Shown here piece by piece: positions 22,864 to 32,069 of a stretch of DNA of 64,000 bases. Under the pieces are notes generated by a model that was not told the DNA's origin, did no database searches, and saw only the letters and a list, made by a program, of their open reading frames with translations. Numbering within the stretch: the stretch's first letter is position 1; each line of letters opens with the position of its first letter. Origin of the DNA: Azospirillum agricola. Its GTDB lineage: Bacteria > Pseudomonadota > Alphaproteobacteria > Azospirillales > Azospirillaceae. Location: the NCBI RefSeq assembly GCF_017876095.1, contig NZ_JAGINM010000004.1, positions 366,075-430,074 on the forward strand, in the 5' to 3' direction. The position numbers and the translations under genes are program-made.

Positions 22864-23679
22864 TCAATGGGCGGAGAGATCGTGGGCGGAGAGATCGAGG
22901 ATCGTCGGGTGATCGCCGCACAGCGGGCAGTCGGGATCCCGCTTCAGCCCGATGCGCTGGTAGGACGCGTAGAGCGAATCCATCATCAGCAGGCTGCCCG
23001 ACAGGCTCTCGCCCAACCCCAGCAGTTCCTTCAGCACCTCGGTCGCCTGGAGCGAGCCGACGAAGCCGGCCAGCGCCCCCAGCACCCCGCCCTCCGAGCA
23101 GGAGGGCACCAGGCCGCGCGGCGGCGGTTCGGGGAACAGGCAGCGGTAGCAGGGGTGCGGCGGGCCGAGATGCGCCTTGAAGCTGCTCAGCTGCCCGTCG
23201 AACCGCAGGATCGCCGCCGACACCAGGGTCTTCCTCGCGAAGAAGCAGGCGTCGTTCAGCAGGAAGCGCGTGGCGAAATTGTCCGACCCGTCGGCGACGA
23301 GGTCGTAGCGGCCGATGAGGTCCAGCGCGTTGTCGCGGGTCAGCCGGGTCCGGTGGGCCTCGACCGTGACGTCCGGGTTGAGGGCGCGGATGCGCGCGGC
23401 GGCGCTCTCCACCTTCGGCTGGCCGAGCGAGGTCTCGTCGTGGATGACCTGCCGTTGCAGGTTGGACAGATCGACCGAGTCGTCGTCGACGATGCCGATG
23501 GTGCCGACCCCCGCCGCCGCCAGATAGAGCAGCAGCGGCGCGCCCAGCCCGCCGGCGCCGACCACCAGCACCTTCGATCGCAAGAGCCGTTCCTGCCCGA
23601 TCCCGCCGACTTCCGGCAGGATGATGTGGCGCGAATAACGGTGGAGCTGTGTGTCGGTGAAGTCCATGGCGCCGAGCAT
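22864..23679 (-). CDS. moeB: MoeB/ThiF-family adenylyltransferase
   Basis: A 271-residue E1-like enzyme that adenylates the C-terminal glycine of a small sulfur-carrier protein (MoaD or ThiS type) so that it can receive sulfur. Visible are RYSRHIILPEVGGIGQERL, the ATP-binding VVGAGGLGAPLL, the arginine/aspartate segment QRQVIHDETSLGQPK, DGSDNFATRFLLNDAC, and the GLVPSCSEGGVLG loop with the conserved Cys. Two CxxC pairs (CYRC, CPLC) bind structural zinc. It lacks the rhodanese domain of eukaryotic relatives. No carrier gene is adjacent, so MoaD versus ThiS cannot be decided. Starts at 23679 and 23667 are both possible. The C-terminus ends in a DLSAH duplication from a 15-bp tandem repeat. Confidence 0.88.
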   Translation of the reverse strand: MLGAMDFTDTQLHRYSRHIILPEVGGIGQERLLRSKVLVVGAGGLGAPLLLYLAAAGVGTIGIVDDDSVDLSNLQRQVIHDETSLGQPKVESAAARIRALNPDVTVEAHRTRLTRDNALDLIGRYDLVADGSDNFATRFLLNDACFFARKTLVSAAILRFDGQLSSFKAHLGPPHPCYRCLFPEPPPRGLVPSCSEGGVLGALAGFVGSLQATEVLKELLGLGESLSGSLLMMDSLYASYQRIGLKRDPDCPLCGDHPTILDLSAHDLSAH

Positions 23680-23743
23680 AGCGCAACCCGCCCCACCCGG
23701 CGCAAGTGTCCGCTCCGCTCTTTTCCGAAAGCGGCCGCCGGGG

Positions 23744-23769
23744 CGGCCGGCGGGGACGGCCGGCGGGGA
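23744..23769. repeat. 13-bp tandem repeat, two copies
   Basis: CGGCCGGCGGGGA occurs twice head to tail in the gap upstream of moeB, within a longer G/C-rich low-complexity tract. Probably slippage; no role inferred. Confidence 0.7.
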
Positions 23770-23814
23770 CGGTTGGAGCGGCGGTGGTAGGAGTGGAGGC
23801 GGCCGGGGCGGCGG

Positions 23815-24582
23815 TCAGGCCGAGGTCGTGGTCGGCTTGGCCTCCGACGCCCATTGCTTCAGACGCGCCTCGCGCTCCCGAAGGATCTTGCTGACGCCGC
23901 TTTCCTGGTTCCCGCCCGTCGCGGTCACGCTGGTGTCGCGCGGCACGAAGCTCATGTGGAACGGGGTCGGTTGCTCCATCTTGGACGAGGGAATGATCAT
24001 CATCTGATATTCCCCCGGCTCGATCTTGAAGGTCGGCTTGTTGAAGAAGTCGGTTTCCTGCTTGCTGTCGCTGGAGGCGACGACCTGGCCGTTCTTGTCC
24101 ATCATCGCCCAGCGGGCGTTGGGCAGCGAGAAGTTGGCGATGAAGCTGCCGCCCTGGGCGACGTTCACCGTGTGCTTCTGGATGCCGGTGTCCGCCCCTG
24201 CCACCGGCTGCGCCATGCCCTTGAACGTCGCGCCGGCGGCGGTCATCAGCACATTCTGCCGCTCGCTGATGTCGAGCGAGAAGTCGCGGGGCTTTGCGGT
24301 CCGGTTGGCCTCGGTGATCACCGCGGTGTAGGTGCCCGGCCCGAGCTTCGCGCTGGTGTCGGCGACCTCGGTCTTGGAATTGAGCTGGGCGACGACCTTG
24401 TTGTTCTGGTCGAGGATCTTGACGTTGGTGAAGGTGTTGTTGATCTTGAAATTGAGTTCGGACGCCTTGCCGACCTGGAACTGCTGGTAGGACGCCTTGC
24501 CGCCGTCGGAGGCGAGCTCCGTCGTCTTCCCCTTGATGCGCGAGAAGCTTCCCAGCGTCACGTTCGGTATGGAGACACCCAT
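23815..24582 (-). CDS. Duplicated beta-rich protein of unknown function (255 aa)
   Basis: The ATG at 24582 lies 8 bases after GGGGAG. There is no signal peptide or membrane segment, and the composition (many Asn, Gln, Thr, Lys) differs from its Ala/Arg-rich neighbours. Two similar halves are visible: residues about 35-105 (ELNFKINNTFTNVKILDQ, then KLGPGTYTAVITEANRT) and 140-215 (GSFIANFSLPNARWAMMDK, then KIEPGEYQMMIIPSSK). Each has a hydrophobic strand, a DxNNKVV or DKNGQVV turn and a PGxY strand, like a pre-peptidase-C-type beta sandwich. The C-terminal 40 residues are a charged helix. No family is recognised with certainty. Confidence 0.75.
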   Translation of the reverse strand: MGVSIPNVTLGSFSRIKGKTTELASDGGKASYQQFQVGKASELNFKINNTFTNVKILDQNNKVVAQLNSKTEVADTSAKLGPGTYTAVITEANRTAKPRDFSLDISERQNVLMTAAGATFKGMAQPVAGADTGIQKHTVNVAQGGSFIANFSLPNARWAMMDKNGQVVASSDSKQETDFFNKPTFKIEPGEYQMMIIPSSKMEQPTPFHMSFVPRDTSVTATGGNQESGVSKILREREARLKQWASEAKPTTTSA

Positions 24583-24935
24583 GGCGGTCACTCCCCATCG
24601 GCAAGGGGCACGCTCGGGCAGGCCGGATCGCCGGAGCGGCGGATGATGGAACGAATTTACTAAAATACGATCAAATCGTCAAACGGGAACCGTGTCCCGG
24701 CACGGACCCGCACGCCGGATCATAGCCGAACCGGCGCGGGCGCACAACGCTGGATGGAAGCCCGGCGGGGAAACCGCCCATGGAAGCCCGGCCACGCGGC
24801 GCGGCCGGGCTTCCGCCGGGGGCTTAGAGCGCCGAACAGAATTCCGTTTTCACCATCGGTGCCCAATGGGGCCGTCATCCCCGCGAAGGCGGGGATGACG
24901 AGTCGAGAGACGACTCAAGCTTCTGTCAGGCGCTC
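24583..24935. other. Gene-free stretch with a REP-like palindrome
   Basis: No convincing gene in 353 bases. The left part is AT-richer (around 24655-24680) and likely holds the promoter of the beta-rich protein gene. At 24874-24899, GTCATCCCCGC and GCGGGGATGAC form an 11-bp stem with a GAAG loop, followed at once by a second stem GAGTCG/CGACTC (24900-24916). The double hairpin lies 20 bases after the cysK stop and may define its 3' end. Confidence 0.75.
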
Positions 24936-25895
<960 letters not shown>

Positions 25896-25970
25896 GATTC
25901 TACCTCTTTCCTCTGTCTTTTAAGCGGTTTCAACACCCTGACTGGAATTTACCCACTCCGCCAGGGGGAA

Positions 25971-26426
25971 TCAAATCGTAAAGTCGATGCGGTCTTCCGT
26001 TTCGCTCTCCACCCCGGCGGCCCGCGCGCGCATGCACAGATCCTCGATGGTGATGGTGTCGAGCTGCTTCATGGTCTCCTCCTGAAGCTCGCCCCACAGC
26101 GGACGCACCACCTTGTGGCCGAGGATCGAGCCGGCGGGCTCCTCGATCGGGTCGGTCGCGGTCTCCATGGAACGGACGACCTTGACGATCTCGCCCAGCG
26201 TGATCCGCCGCCGCTCGCGGGCGAGGCGGTAGCCGCCGCGCGGGCCGCGCACCCCCGCCAGCACGCCGTCGCGGACGAGCTGCTGGAGCACCTGCTCCAG
26301 ATAACGCTTCGGAATGCCCTGGCGGCGGGTGATCTCTCCGGACTGCACCGGCTCGGTGCCCGCGTTGTAGGCGATGTCGAGAACCGCCTCGATGGCGAAC
26401 ATCAGCTTCTTGGAGATGCGGAGCAT
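25971..26426 (-). CDS. Rrf2 family regulator, CymR-like
   Basis: A 151-residue winged-helix regulator. MLRISKKLMFAIEAVLDIAYNAG is the usual Rrf2 start, IPKRYLEQVLQQLVRDGVLAGVRGPRGGYRL the recognition helix and wing. The three clustered cysteines that hold the Fe-S cluster of IscR, NsrR and RirA are absent; only one Cys (DLCMRARA) remains. That and the position just upstream of cysK fit CymR, which with CysK represses sulfur genes. The ATG at 26426 is chosen over one nine codons... eight residues earlier because AGGAG lies 8 bases before it. Family certain; CymR role inferred. Confidence 0.85.
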   Translation of the reverse strand: MLRISKKLMFAIEAVLDIAYNAGTEPVQSGEITRRQGIPKRYLEQVLQQLVRDGVLAGVRGPRGGYRLARERRRITLGEIVKVVRSMETATDPIEEPAGSILGHKVVRPLWGELQEETMKQLDTITIEDLCMRARAAGVESETEDRIDFTI

Positions 26427-26644
26427 CACGGCCACTCCTGAACGGTGCAATGGGTGTTGCGGGCGCGGACTGCCCGGTTTGCATCCGGCGGATTGGGGAA
26501 CGCGGACGGCTTTCCCCAGCCGGACTGTTGGTTGGAAATTGTTTTACATCGGAGAGGCGGGAATTCACAACATGATTTGTCGCACCCCGCGGTGCGGCGG
26601 GGCGTGGGATGTCCGCTCCGCAAGGTGGCGACGTCCCGTGATGT

Positions 26645-28234
26645 CTAGGCCGCCGCGTCGGCGCCCACCACCATGCGCGCCAGCGTCTCCAGCCGGTCGG
26701 CCTCGGGGGCGGGCTTGTCCCAGCGGATGCGGTGGATTCGGGGGAAGCGCATCGCCAGACCGCTCTTGTGCCGGGTCGAGGGGTGCACGCTGTCGAAGGC
26801 GACCTCCAGCACCAGCCCGGCCGACACCTCGCGCACCGGGCCGTATTTGCGGACGGTGTGGTTGCGCACCCAGCGGTCCAGCTCGACCAGCTCGGCGTCG
26901 GTGAAGCCGAAATAGGCCTTGCCGACCGGGACCAGCTCCGCGCCGCGCCAGACGCCGAAGGTGAAGTCGGAATAGAAGCTCGACCGCTTGCCGTGGCCGC
27001 GCTGGGCGTACATCAGCACGGTGTCGAGGGTCAGCGCCCCGCGCTTCCACTTGAACCACGGCCCCTTGGGACGGCCGCCGAGATAGGGGCTGTCGCGGCG
27101 CTTCAGCATCAGCCCCTCGATCCCGTTCTCCCGCGCGCCCTCGCGCAGCGCCGCGAGCTGCTCCCAGCCCTGGAAGGGCACCAGCGGCGAGAGGTCCATG
27201 CGGCGCGGCCGGACGGCCTCGTACCAGCGTTCCAGCCGGGCGCGGCGTTCGCTGAAGGGAAGGCCGCGCAGATCCTCGCCGCCGTCGAACAGGATGTCGT
27301 AGAGCCGCACCCAGGCCGGCCCGTCGCGCAGCATCGCCGCCGTCACGCTCTTGCGGTTCAGCCGCTGTTGCAGGTCGTTGAAGGGCGCCACCACCCCGTC
27401 GCGCGCCACCAGAAGCTCGCCGTCCAGCACGGCGTCGAACAGCATGTGGTCGGCGACGTCGGGGAAGGCGCCGGACAGCTCGTCGCCGGTGCGGCTGTAG
27501 ACGCGCCGCTGCCCGTCGCGCGCCACGAGCTGCACGCGGATGCCGTCCCATTTCCATTCGGCGCAATAGGCGGCGGGGTCGAGCGCCGTCCGGTCCTCCT
27601 CCTCCAGCGGGTGGGACAGCATCATCGGGCGGAAGCCGGCGCCATGCCCGGCGGCGGGCCGCTCCCCCCGGCCCTCGGCCCAGGCGAACAGGCCGGCGTA
27701 GGGCGGGGTCAGGCCGTGCCAGACCTCCTCGACCTCGGCGATGTCGAGCTTGCCCCACTCGGCCAGCGCCGTCTTGGCGAGCCGGGCCGACACGCCGATG
27801 CGCAGCGATCCGGTGATCAGCTTCAGCAGGGCGAAGCGGCCGGACGCGTCCAGCGTGTCGAGCCAGCCCTCGACCAGCTCCATCACCTGCCCGCGCTTCA
27901 CGTCGTGCAGCCCCCGCACCACCTCGTCCAGGCTGGGGGGCAGGCTGTTGGCGCGCTCCGGCCGTTCCGGCCAGATCAGCGCCACCGTCTCCGCCAGATC
28001 GCCGACGTAATCGTAGGAAAGGGCGAACAGCTCCGGATCGACGCGGGTGGCGACCAGCTGGCGGATGGCGGCGGGCTTGGCCTCGCGGAAGCTCAGGCTC
28101 CCGGTCAGGGCGGCGAGCGCCCAGCCGCGCTCCGGGTCGGGCGTCTCGGCGAAATGGTCGATCAGCAGGCGGATCTTGCCGTTGCGCGACGGCATGAAGA
28201 CCAGCGCGTCGATCAGCGCGGCGAAGCGGTTCAC
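26645..28234 (-). CDS. ATP-dependent DNA ligase (ligase-exonuclease operon type)
   Basis: About 529 residues. The N-terminal 200 residues are the helical DNA-binding domain (LLKLITGSLRIGVSARLAKTAL). The adenylation motif is AEWKWDGIRVQL, where Lys takes AMP; ELSGAFPDV, VLDGELLV and GLMLKRRDSPY follow as motifs III-IV, and WFKWKRGAL is motif V. The end is the OB-fold. These enzymes seal nicks in repair and need no partner for activity. It starts at GTG 28234, overlapping the exonuclease stop (GTGA), so the two are translationally coupled; GGGGGAAAGG lies just upstream. Genomes normally carry an NAD-dependent LigA as the main ligase. Confidence 0.93.
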   Translation of the reverse strand: MNRFAALIDALVFMPSRNGKIRLLIDHFAETPDPERGWALAALTGSLSFREAKPAAIRQLVATRVDPELFALSYDYVGDLAETVALIWPERPERANSLPPSLDEVVRGLHDVKRGQVMELVEGWLDTLDASGRFALLKLITGSLRIGVSARLAKTALAEWGKLDIAEVEEVWHGLTPPYAGLFAWAEGRGERPAAGHGAGFRPMMLSHPLEEEDRTALDPAAYCAEWKWDGIRVQLVARDGQRRVYSRTGDELSGAFPDVADHMLFDAVLDGELLVARDGVVAPFNDLQQRLNRKSVTAAMLRDGPAWVRLYDILFDGGEDLRGLPFSERRARLERWYEAVRPRRMDLSPLVPFQGWEQLAALREGARENGIEGLMLKRRDSPYLGGRPKGPWFKWKRGALTLDTVLMYAQRGHGKRSSFYSDFTFGVWRGAELVPVGKAYFGFTDAELVELDRWVRNHTVRKYGPVREVSAGLVLEVAFDSVHPSTRHKSGLAMRFPRIHRIRWDKPAPEADRLETLARMVVGADAAA

Positions 28235-29322
28235 GCGCCTTTCCCCCTTGCGCCTTCCCCCTTCACCGCCGCTTCCTCCAGATCCTCCTCCTCGAAGCCG
28301 ATCAGGGCCAGGGCGCGGGCGCGGATGCCGCGCCGGGTGGCGTGGTGGACCAGCGCCTCCTCCCGGCCATGGGTGACCCAGACCTCGGGCGCGCCGACAT
28401 CCTCCAGCGTTTGCGTCAACTCGTCCCAGTCGGCGTGGTCGGAGATGACGAGCGGCAGCTCGACCCCGCGCTGCCGGGCCCGCTGGCGCACCCGCATCCA
28501 ACCCGACGCCATGGCGACCACCGGGTCGCTCAGCCGCCGCGCCCAGCGGTCGGTCGCGGCGGCGGGCGGGGCGAGGACCAGCGCGCCCTTCAGCTCCTCC
28601 CTGGCGGCGACGGTGGCCGGGCGCAGCTCGCCCAGCTCCACCCCGAAGCGGCCGTAGAGGGTGCAGAGCGGCTCCAGCGCGCCGTGCAGGTAGACCGGCC
28701 GGTCGTAGCCGGCGGCGCGCAGCAGCGTGATGACCCGCTGGCACTTGCCGAGCGCGTAGGCGCCGACGACGTGGCTGCGCTCCGGGAACAGCGCCATCGA
28801 ATGCAGCAGCTTCTCCACCTCCCCCAGGTCGGGCGGGTGGCGGAAGACCGGCAGGCCGAAGGTCGCCTCGGTCACGAAGACGTCGCAGGGCACCGGCTCG
28901 AAGGGCGCGCAGGTGCGGTCCAGGCGGCGCTTGTAGTCGCCGGAGACGACGACCCGCGACCCGGCATGCTCCAGCACCACCTGGGCGCTGCCCAGCACAT
29001 GGCCGGCGGGCACCAGCCGGACGAGGACGTCGCCGATGCGGATCGGCTCGCCATACTCCAGCGGCTGGGTCGAGGCGGGGGCCGCCTCCCCCATGCGCTG
29101 CGCCATGATCGCCAGCGTCGCGGGGGTGGCCAGGACATGGCGGTTGCCGGGCCGGGCGTGGTCGGAATGGCCGTGGGTGACGACGGCGCGCTCCACCGGC
29201 CGCACCGGGTCGATGTGGAAGCCGCCGGGCTCGACATACAGCCCCTCGGGCTGGACCTTGATCCAGCGGTCGGGATGGGGACGGCCGGAAGGGAGGGGTT
29301 GGGGATGGAGTGCCGGGGCCAT
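28231..29322 (-). CDS. Ligase-associated DNA exonuclease (metallo-beta-lactamase fold)
   Basis: A 363-residue protein of the SNM1/CPSF-like metallo-beta-lactamase family that co-occurs with ATP-dependent ligases. After HIDPVRPVERAVVT comes the metal motif HGHSDHARPG; downstream are PAGHVLGSAQVV, SGDYKRR (third ligand Asp), and the C-terminal PLVISDHADWDEL and VWVTHGREEAL. It probably trims DNA ends before sealing. The ATG at 29322 is preceded by a -10-like TATATT only about 9 bases upstream, so the transcript may be nearly leaderless. First gene of the pair and divergent from psuG. The DEXH helicase found in larger clusters of this type is not present here. Confidence 0.9.
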   Translation of the reverse strand: MAPALHPQPLPSGRPHPDRWIKVQPEGLYVEPGGFHIDPVRPVERAVVTHGHSDHARPGNRHVLATPATLAIMAQRMGEAAPASTQPLEYGEPIRIGDVLVRLVPAGHVLGSAQVVLEHAGSRVVVSGDYKRRLDRTCAPFEPVPCDVFVTEATFGLPVFRHPPDLGEVEKLLHSMALFPERSHVVGAYALGKCQRVITLLRAAGYDRPVYLHGALEPLCTLYGRFGVELGELRPATVAAREELKGALVLAPPAAATDRWARRLSDPVVAMASGWMRVRQRARQRGVELPLVISDHADWDELTQTLEDVGAPEVWVTHGREEALVHHATRRGIRARALALIGFEEEDLEEAAVKGEGARGKGA

Positions 29323-29403
29323 GCCCCCTAATATAGGGCGCGCCCACGCGAGAGCCATCGCCCCGGCGCCTTCGTCCCAAAGCCTCATTGCCCGGAGACC
29401 CCC

Positions 29404-30333
29404 ATGCACGAGCGCCTGCTGCCGACGCCCGAGATCGCCGACGCGCTGGCCGAGGGCCGCCCGGTGGTGGCGCTGGAATCCACCGTGATCTCGCACGGCA
29501 TGCCCTACCCGCGGAATCTCGACAGCGCCCGCGCCCTGGAGGCGGAGGTCCGCGCCGCCGGGGCCGTCCCCGCCACCATCGCGGTGATGGACGGGCGCAT
29601 CCGCGTCGGGCTGGACGATCCGGCGCTGGAGCGGCTCGCGGCCGGCGGAACGGCGGCGTGGAAGCTCAGCCGCCGCGACCTGCCCACGGCGCTGGCGGTC
29701 GGCGCGCTCGGCGCCACCACGGTGGCCGCGACGATGATCGCGGCGCGCATGGCCGGCATCGCCGTCTTCGCCACCGGCGGCATCGGCGGCGTCCATCGCG
29801 GGGCGGAGACCAGCTTCGACGTGTCGGCCGACCTCGACGAGCTGGCCCGCACGCCGGTCTGCGTCGTCTGCGCCGGGGCCAAGTCGATTCTCGACCTGCC
29901 CAAGACGCTGGAGGTGCTGGAGACACGCGGCGTGCCGGTCCTGGGCTTCGGCACCGACGAGTTTCCCGCCTTCTACAGCCGGCGCAGCGGCCTTCCCGTC
30001 TCGCACCGCTGTGACAACGTCAGCGAGGTCGCGGCGATCCTGCACGCCAAATGGGACCTCGGGCTGGAGGGCGGGGTGCTGCTCGCCAACCCGATCCCGC
30101 CCGCCGACGAGCTGGACGGCGAGGCGATGGAGGCGGCCATCGGTCTGGCGCTGGCCGACGCGGACTCCAAGGGAATCAAGGGGAAGGACATCACGCCGCA
30201 TCTGCTGGCGGCGCTGGAGCGCCTGACGGAGGGGCGCAGCCTGACCGCCAACATGGCGCTGATCCGCGACAACGCGCGCGTCGCGGCGGGGGTGGCGGCC
30301 GCCTTCGCGGCCATCACCCGCCCGAAGGACTAG
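29404..30333 (+). CDS. psuG: Pseudouridine-5'-phosphate glycosidase
   Basis: A 309-residue enzyme that cleaves the C-C bond of pseudouridine 5'-phosphate, giving uracil and ribose 5-phosphate. Signatures are VALESTVISHGMPYP with the catalytic Glu, AWKLSRRDLP with the reactive Lys, FATGGIGGVHRGAE, CAGAKSILDLPKTLE, and LLANPIP. Length and motifs are complete. The matching PfkB kinase (PsuK), usually fused or adjacent, is not in this window, so pseudouridine itself may enter through a distant kinase. Weak SD (GGAGACCCCC) before the ATG. Confidence 0.95.
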   Translation: MHERLLPTPEIADALAEGRPVVALESTVISHGMPYPRNLDSARALEAEVRAAGAVPATIAVMDGRIRVGLDDPALERLAAGGTAAWKLSRRDLPTALAVGALGATTVAATMIAARMAGIAVFATGGIGGVHRGAETSFDVSADLDELARTPVCVVCAGAKSILDLPKTLEVLETRGVPVLGFGTDEFPAFYSRRSGLPVSHRCDNVSEVAAILHAKWDLGLEGGVLLANPIPPADELDGEAMEAAIGLALADADSKGIKGKDITPHLLAALERLTEGRSLTANMALIRDNARVAAGVAAAFAAITRPKD

Positions 30334-30433
30334 GCCATACCTCAGGGGGAGTAAGGCTTCCGCCCCTGACCGGCTTAAGACCCCGTTAACCGCCGTGGGG
30401 CAACTCTGGGGCCGTCACACAGCGGAGGCTCTC

Positions 30434-30838
30434 ATGCACACCTCGACCCTGGTTTCCCGGATGATCGCGATGGCCGGCCAGCCCGACGAGACGGCGCCCG
30501 CGACCGAGACCCAGCCGGCGGCGCGGGTCAAGCGCATCGTCTGGAGCGCCCAGGCCGCCGCGCTGCGCGGCTCGCTGTCGGCCCGCGCGGTCTACGACAT
30601 CGAGACCGCCGTGACGCTGGATCTGGACAGCATGGAACTGCCGGAAATCTTCTTCACCTCGGTCGAGATCGGCGGCCGGGTCATCACCTGCGATCTCGAC
30701 GCGTCGGGCACCGCCTCGATCTTCGGCCTGATCGACGCCGGCGAGTACGACGATCTGGTCGAGGAGGCCGGCGACGACGCCCTGTTCGGCGTCGATTGGG
30801 ACGGCGTCTACATCACCCCGGCGCGCACCCGCCACTGA
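30434..30838 (+). CDS. Unknown 134-residue protein
   Basis: The ATG at 30434 has GGAGG six bases upstream. A short Ser/Thr- and Pro-rich N-terminus is followed by VWSAQAAALRGSLSARAVYDIETAVTLDLDSME and a beta-rich acidic half (EIFFTSVEIGGRVITCDLDASGTASIFGLI). No signal peptide, membrane segment or known motif. The C-terminal half is rich in Asp and Glu. It stands between psuG and a Uma2 gene on the same strand. Confidence 0.65.
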   Translation: MHTSTLVSRMIAMAGQPDETAPATETQPAARVKRIVWSAQAAALRGSLSARAVYDIETAVTLDLDSMELPEIFFTSVEIGGRVITCDLDASGTASIFGLIDAGEYDDLVEEAGDDALFGVDWDGVYITPARTRH

Positions 30839-30906
30839 GGTCCGCCGCTGAGCCTTTGCCTTCCTCCCGCTTGGAAGCGGGCGGACGCGATGCCATACTC
30901 AGGGGC

Positions 30907-31455
30907 ATGAGCGGTCCCGCCCGCCGTGTGATGACCGTCGACGAGTTCCTCGTCTGGGACGACGGAACCGACACCCGCTATGAGCTGATCGGCGGCGAAC
31001 CGGTCGCGATGGCGCCGCCATCGCCGAACCATGGTGCCTTGACGGTCGCCATCGCCGTCCAGATCGCCGCCCGCCCGCGCCCACCCTGCCGGGTGATTTC
31101 CGAAGCCGGCATCCGGCTGGCCGACCGCAACGACAGCTGGTTCCAGGCCGATCTGGCGGTGACCTGCCAGCCGCTCGGCCCCGCCCTGACCGCGACCCCC
31201 GACCCGACCGTCATCGTCGAGGTGCTGTCGCCCTCCACCGAGGGCACCGACCGGACGGTCAAGCTGCCGGCCTACCGCAACATCGACTCCGTCCAGGAAA
31301 TCCTGCTGATCTCCGTCACCAAGCGCCGGGCGGAGCTGTGGCACCGGTCGGGCGATGAATGGCGGGTGCGGGACATCATCGGCGACGGCGTCCTGCGCTT
31401 CGAGTCGCTGGACGCCGAGATTCCGATGACCACGCTCTACGACGGGCTGGTCTGA
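30907..31455 (+). CDS. Uma2 family putative endonuclease (DUF820)
   Basis: A 182-residue protein of the PD-(D/E)XK-like Uma2 family. The pattern fits: MTVDEFLVWDD, YELIGGEPVAM with the first acidic residue, PSPNHGALTVAI, WFQADLAVTC with the conserved Asp of the active site, and TVIVEVLSPSTEGTDRTVKLPAY with the E-x-L core. The family is abundant in cyanobacteria and scattered elsewhere; biological roles are mostly unproven. A -10-like CATACT lies 8-9 bases before the ATG, suggesting little or no leader. Confidence 0.85.
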   Translation: MSGPARRVMTVDEFLVWDDGTDTRYELIGGEPVAMAPPSPNHGALTVAIAVQIAARPRPPCRVISEAGIRLADRNDSWFQADLAVTCQPLGPALTATPDPTVIVEVLSPSTEGTDRTVKLPAYRNIDSVQEILLISVTKRRAELWHRSGDEWRVRDIIGDGVLRFESLDAEIPMTTLYDGLV

Positions 31456-31462
31456 CTCACCC

Positions 31463-31978
31463 TCATTGCAGGCTGCGCTGCATCTCCTCGAAGTTCCGCG
31501 AGAAACCGTTCAGCGGAAAGTCGATGTCGCGCTTGCCGGCGCGCAGGAAGCTGACGCGGACCAGGATCGACGACCCGTTGCGGAACTGGTCGACCACCTT
31601 GCCCGACATGAAGTTCGGGAACATGCACATGTTCAGCGTGGCGATGTGGGATTCGATGCGCGGCTGGCGGTCGACGCGTATCGCGCAGCTCTCCACCAGC
31701 CCCTGGCTGGTCGTCAGGAACAGGTGGTAGTCGTTGCCGGTCGGGATGACGCTGAGCGCGACGAAGCCGACGTCCTTGCCGTCGTCGAACAGGCGGTAGA
31801 CCATCAGCCGGCAGACCTTGCTGTCGGTCATGCGGTCGACGTCGCACTGGGTCGACCACGCGCCCTCCGGGCCGAACTCGGCGCCCGCCTTCGAGAAGTC
31901 CACCGCCCCCGCCGGCTGGACGAGGAACGCGGACATCAGCGCCGCCACGAAACCACCCAGAAGACCTTTCCAGCGCAT
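31463..31978 (-). CDS. Periplasmic IalB-like protein
   Basis: A 171-residue exported protein: residues 1-25 form a signal peptide (MRWKGLLGG, hydrophobic core, cleavage near AGA). The mature part has WSTQCDVDR, KVCRLMVYRL, ESCAIRVD and CMFPNF, which could make disulfides, and ends with DFPLNGFSRNFEEM, like the GFxxAL ending of the invasion-associated locus B family. Members are small periplasmic proteins of unclear function. I chose the ATG at 31978, before the signal peptide, rather than an upstream start. The similarity is by pattern only. Confidence 0.55.
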   Translation of the reverse strand: MRWKGLLGGFVAALMSAFLVQPAGAVDFSKAGAEFGPEGAWSTQCDVDRMTDSKVCRLMVYRLFDDGKDVGFVALSVIPTGNDYHLFLTTSQGLVESCAIRVDRQPRIESHIATLNMCMFPNFMSGKVVDQFRNGSSILVRVSFLRAGKRDIDFPLNGFSRNFEEMQRSLQ

Positions 31979-32069
31979 CGCCCCGGCCCCTCCCCATCCG
32001 TTCGGGTTAATACCCGCGCATGATAACCGGGGAAGGCCGGGGCGCAAGGCGCGTGTTGCCGCGCAACAC

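Noticed and set aside
22861..22895. The DLSAH duplication at the MoeB C-terminus as a functional tail
   Set aside because: It comes from a 15-bp tandem duplication and adds only five residues beyond the conserved fold; probably neutral.
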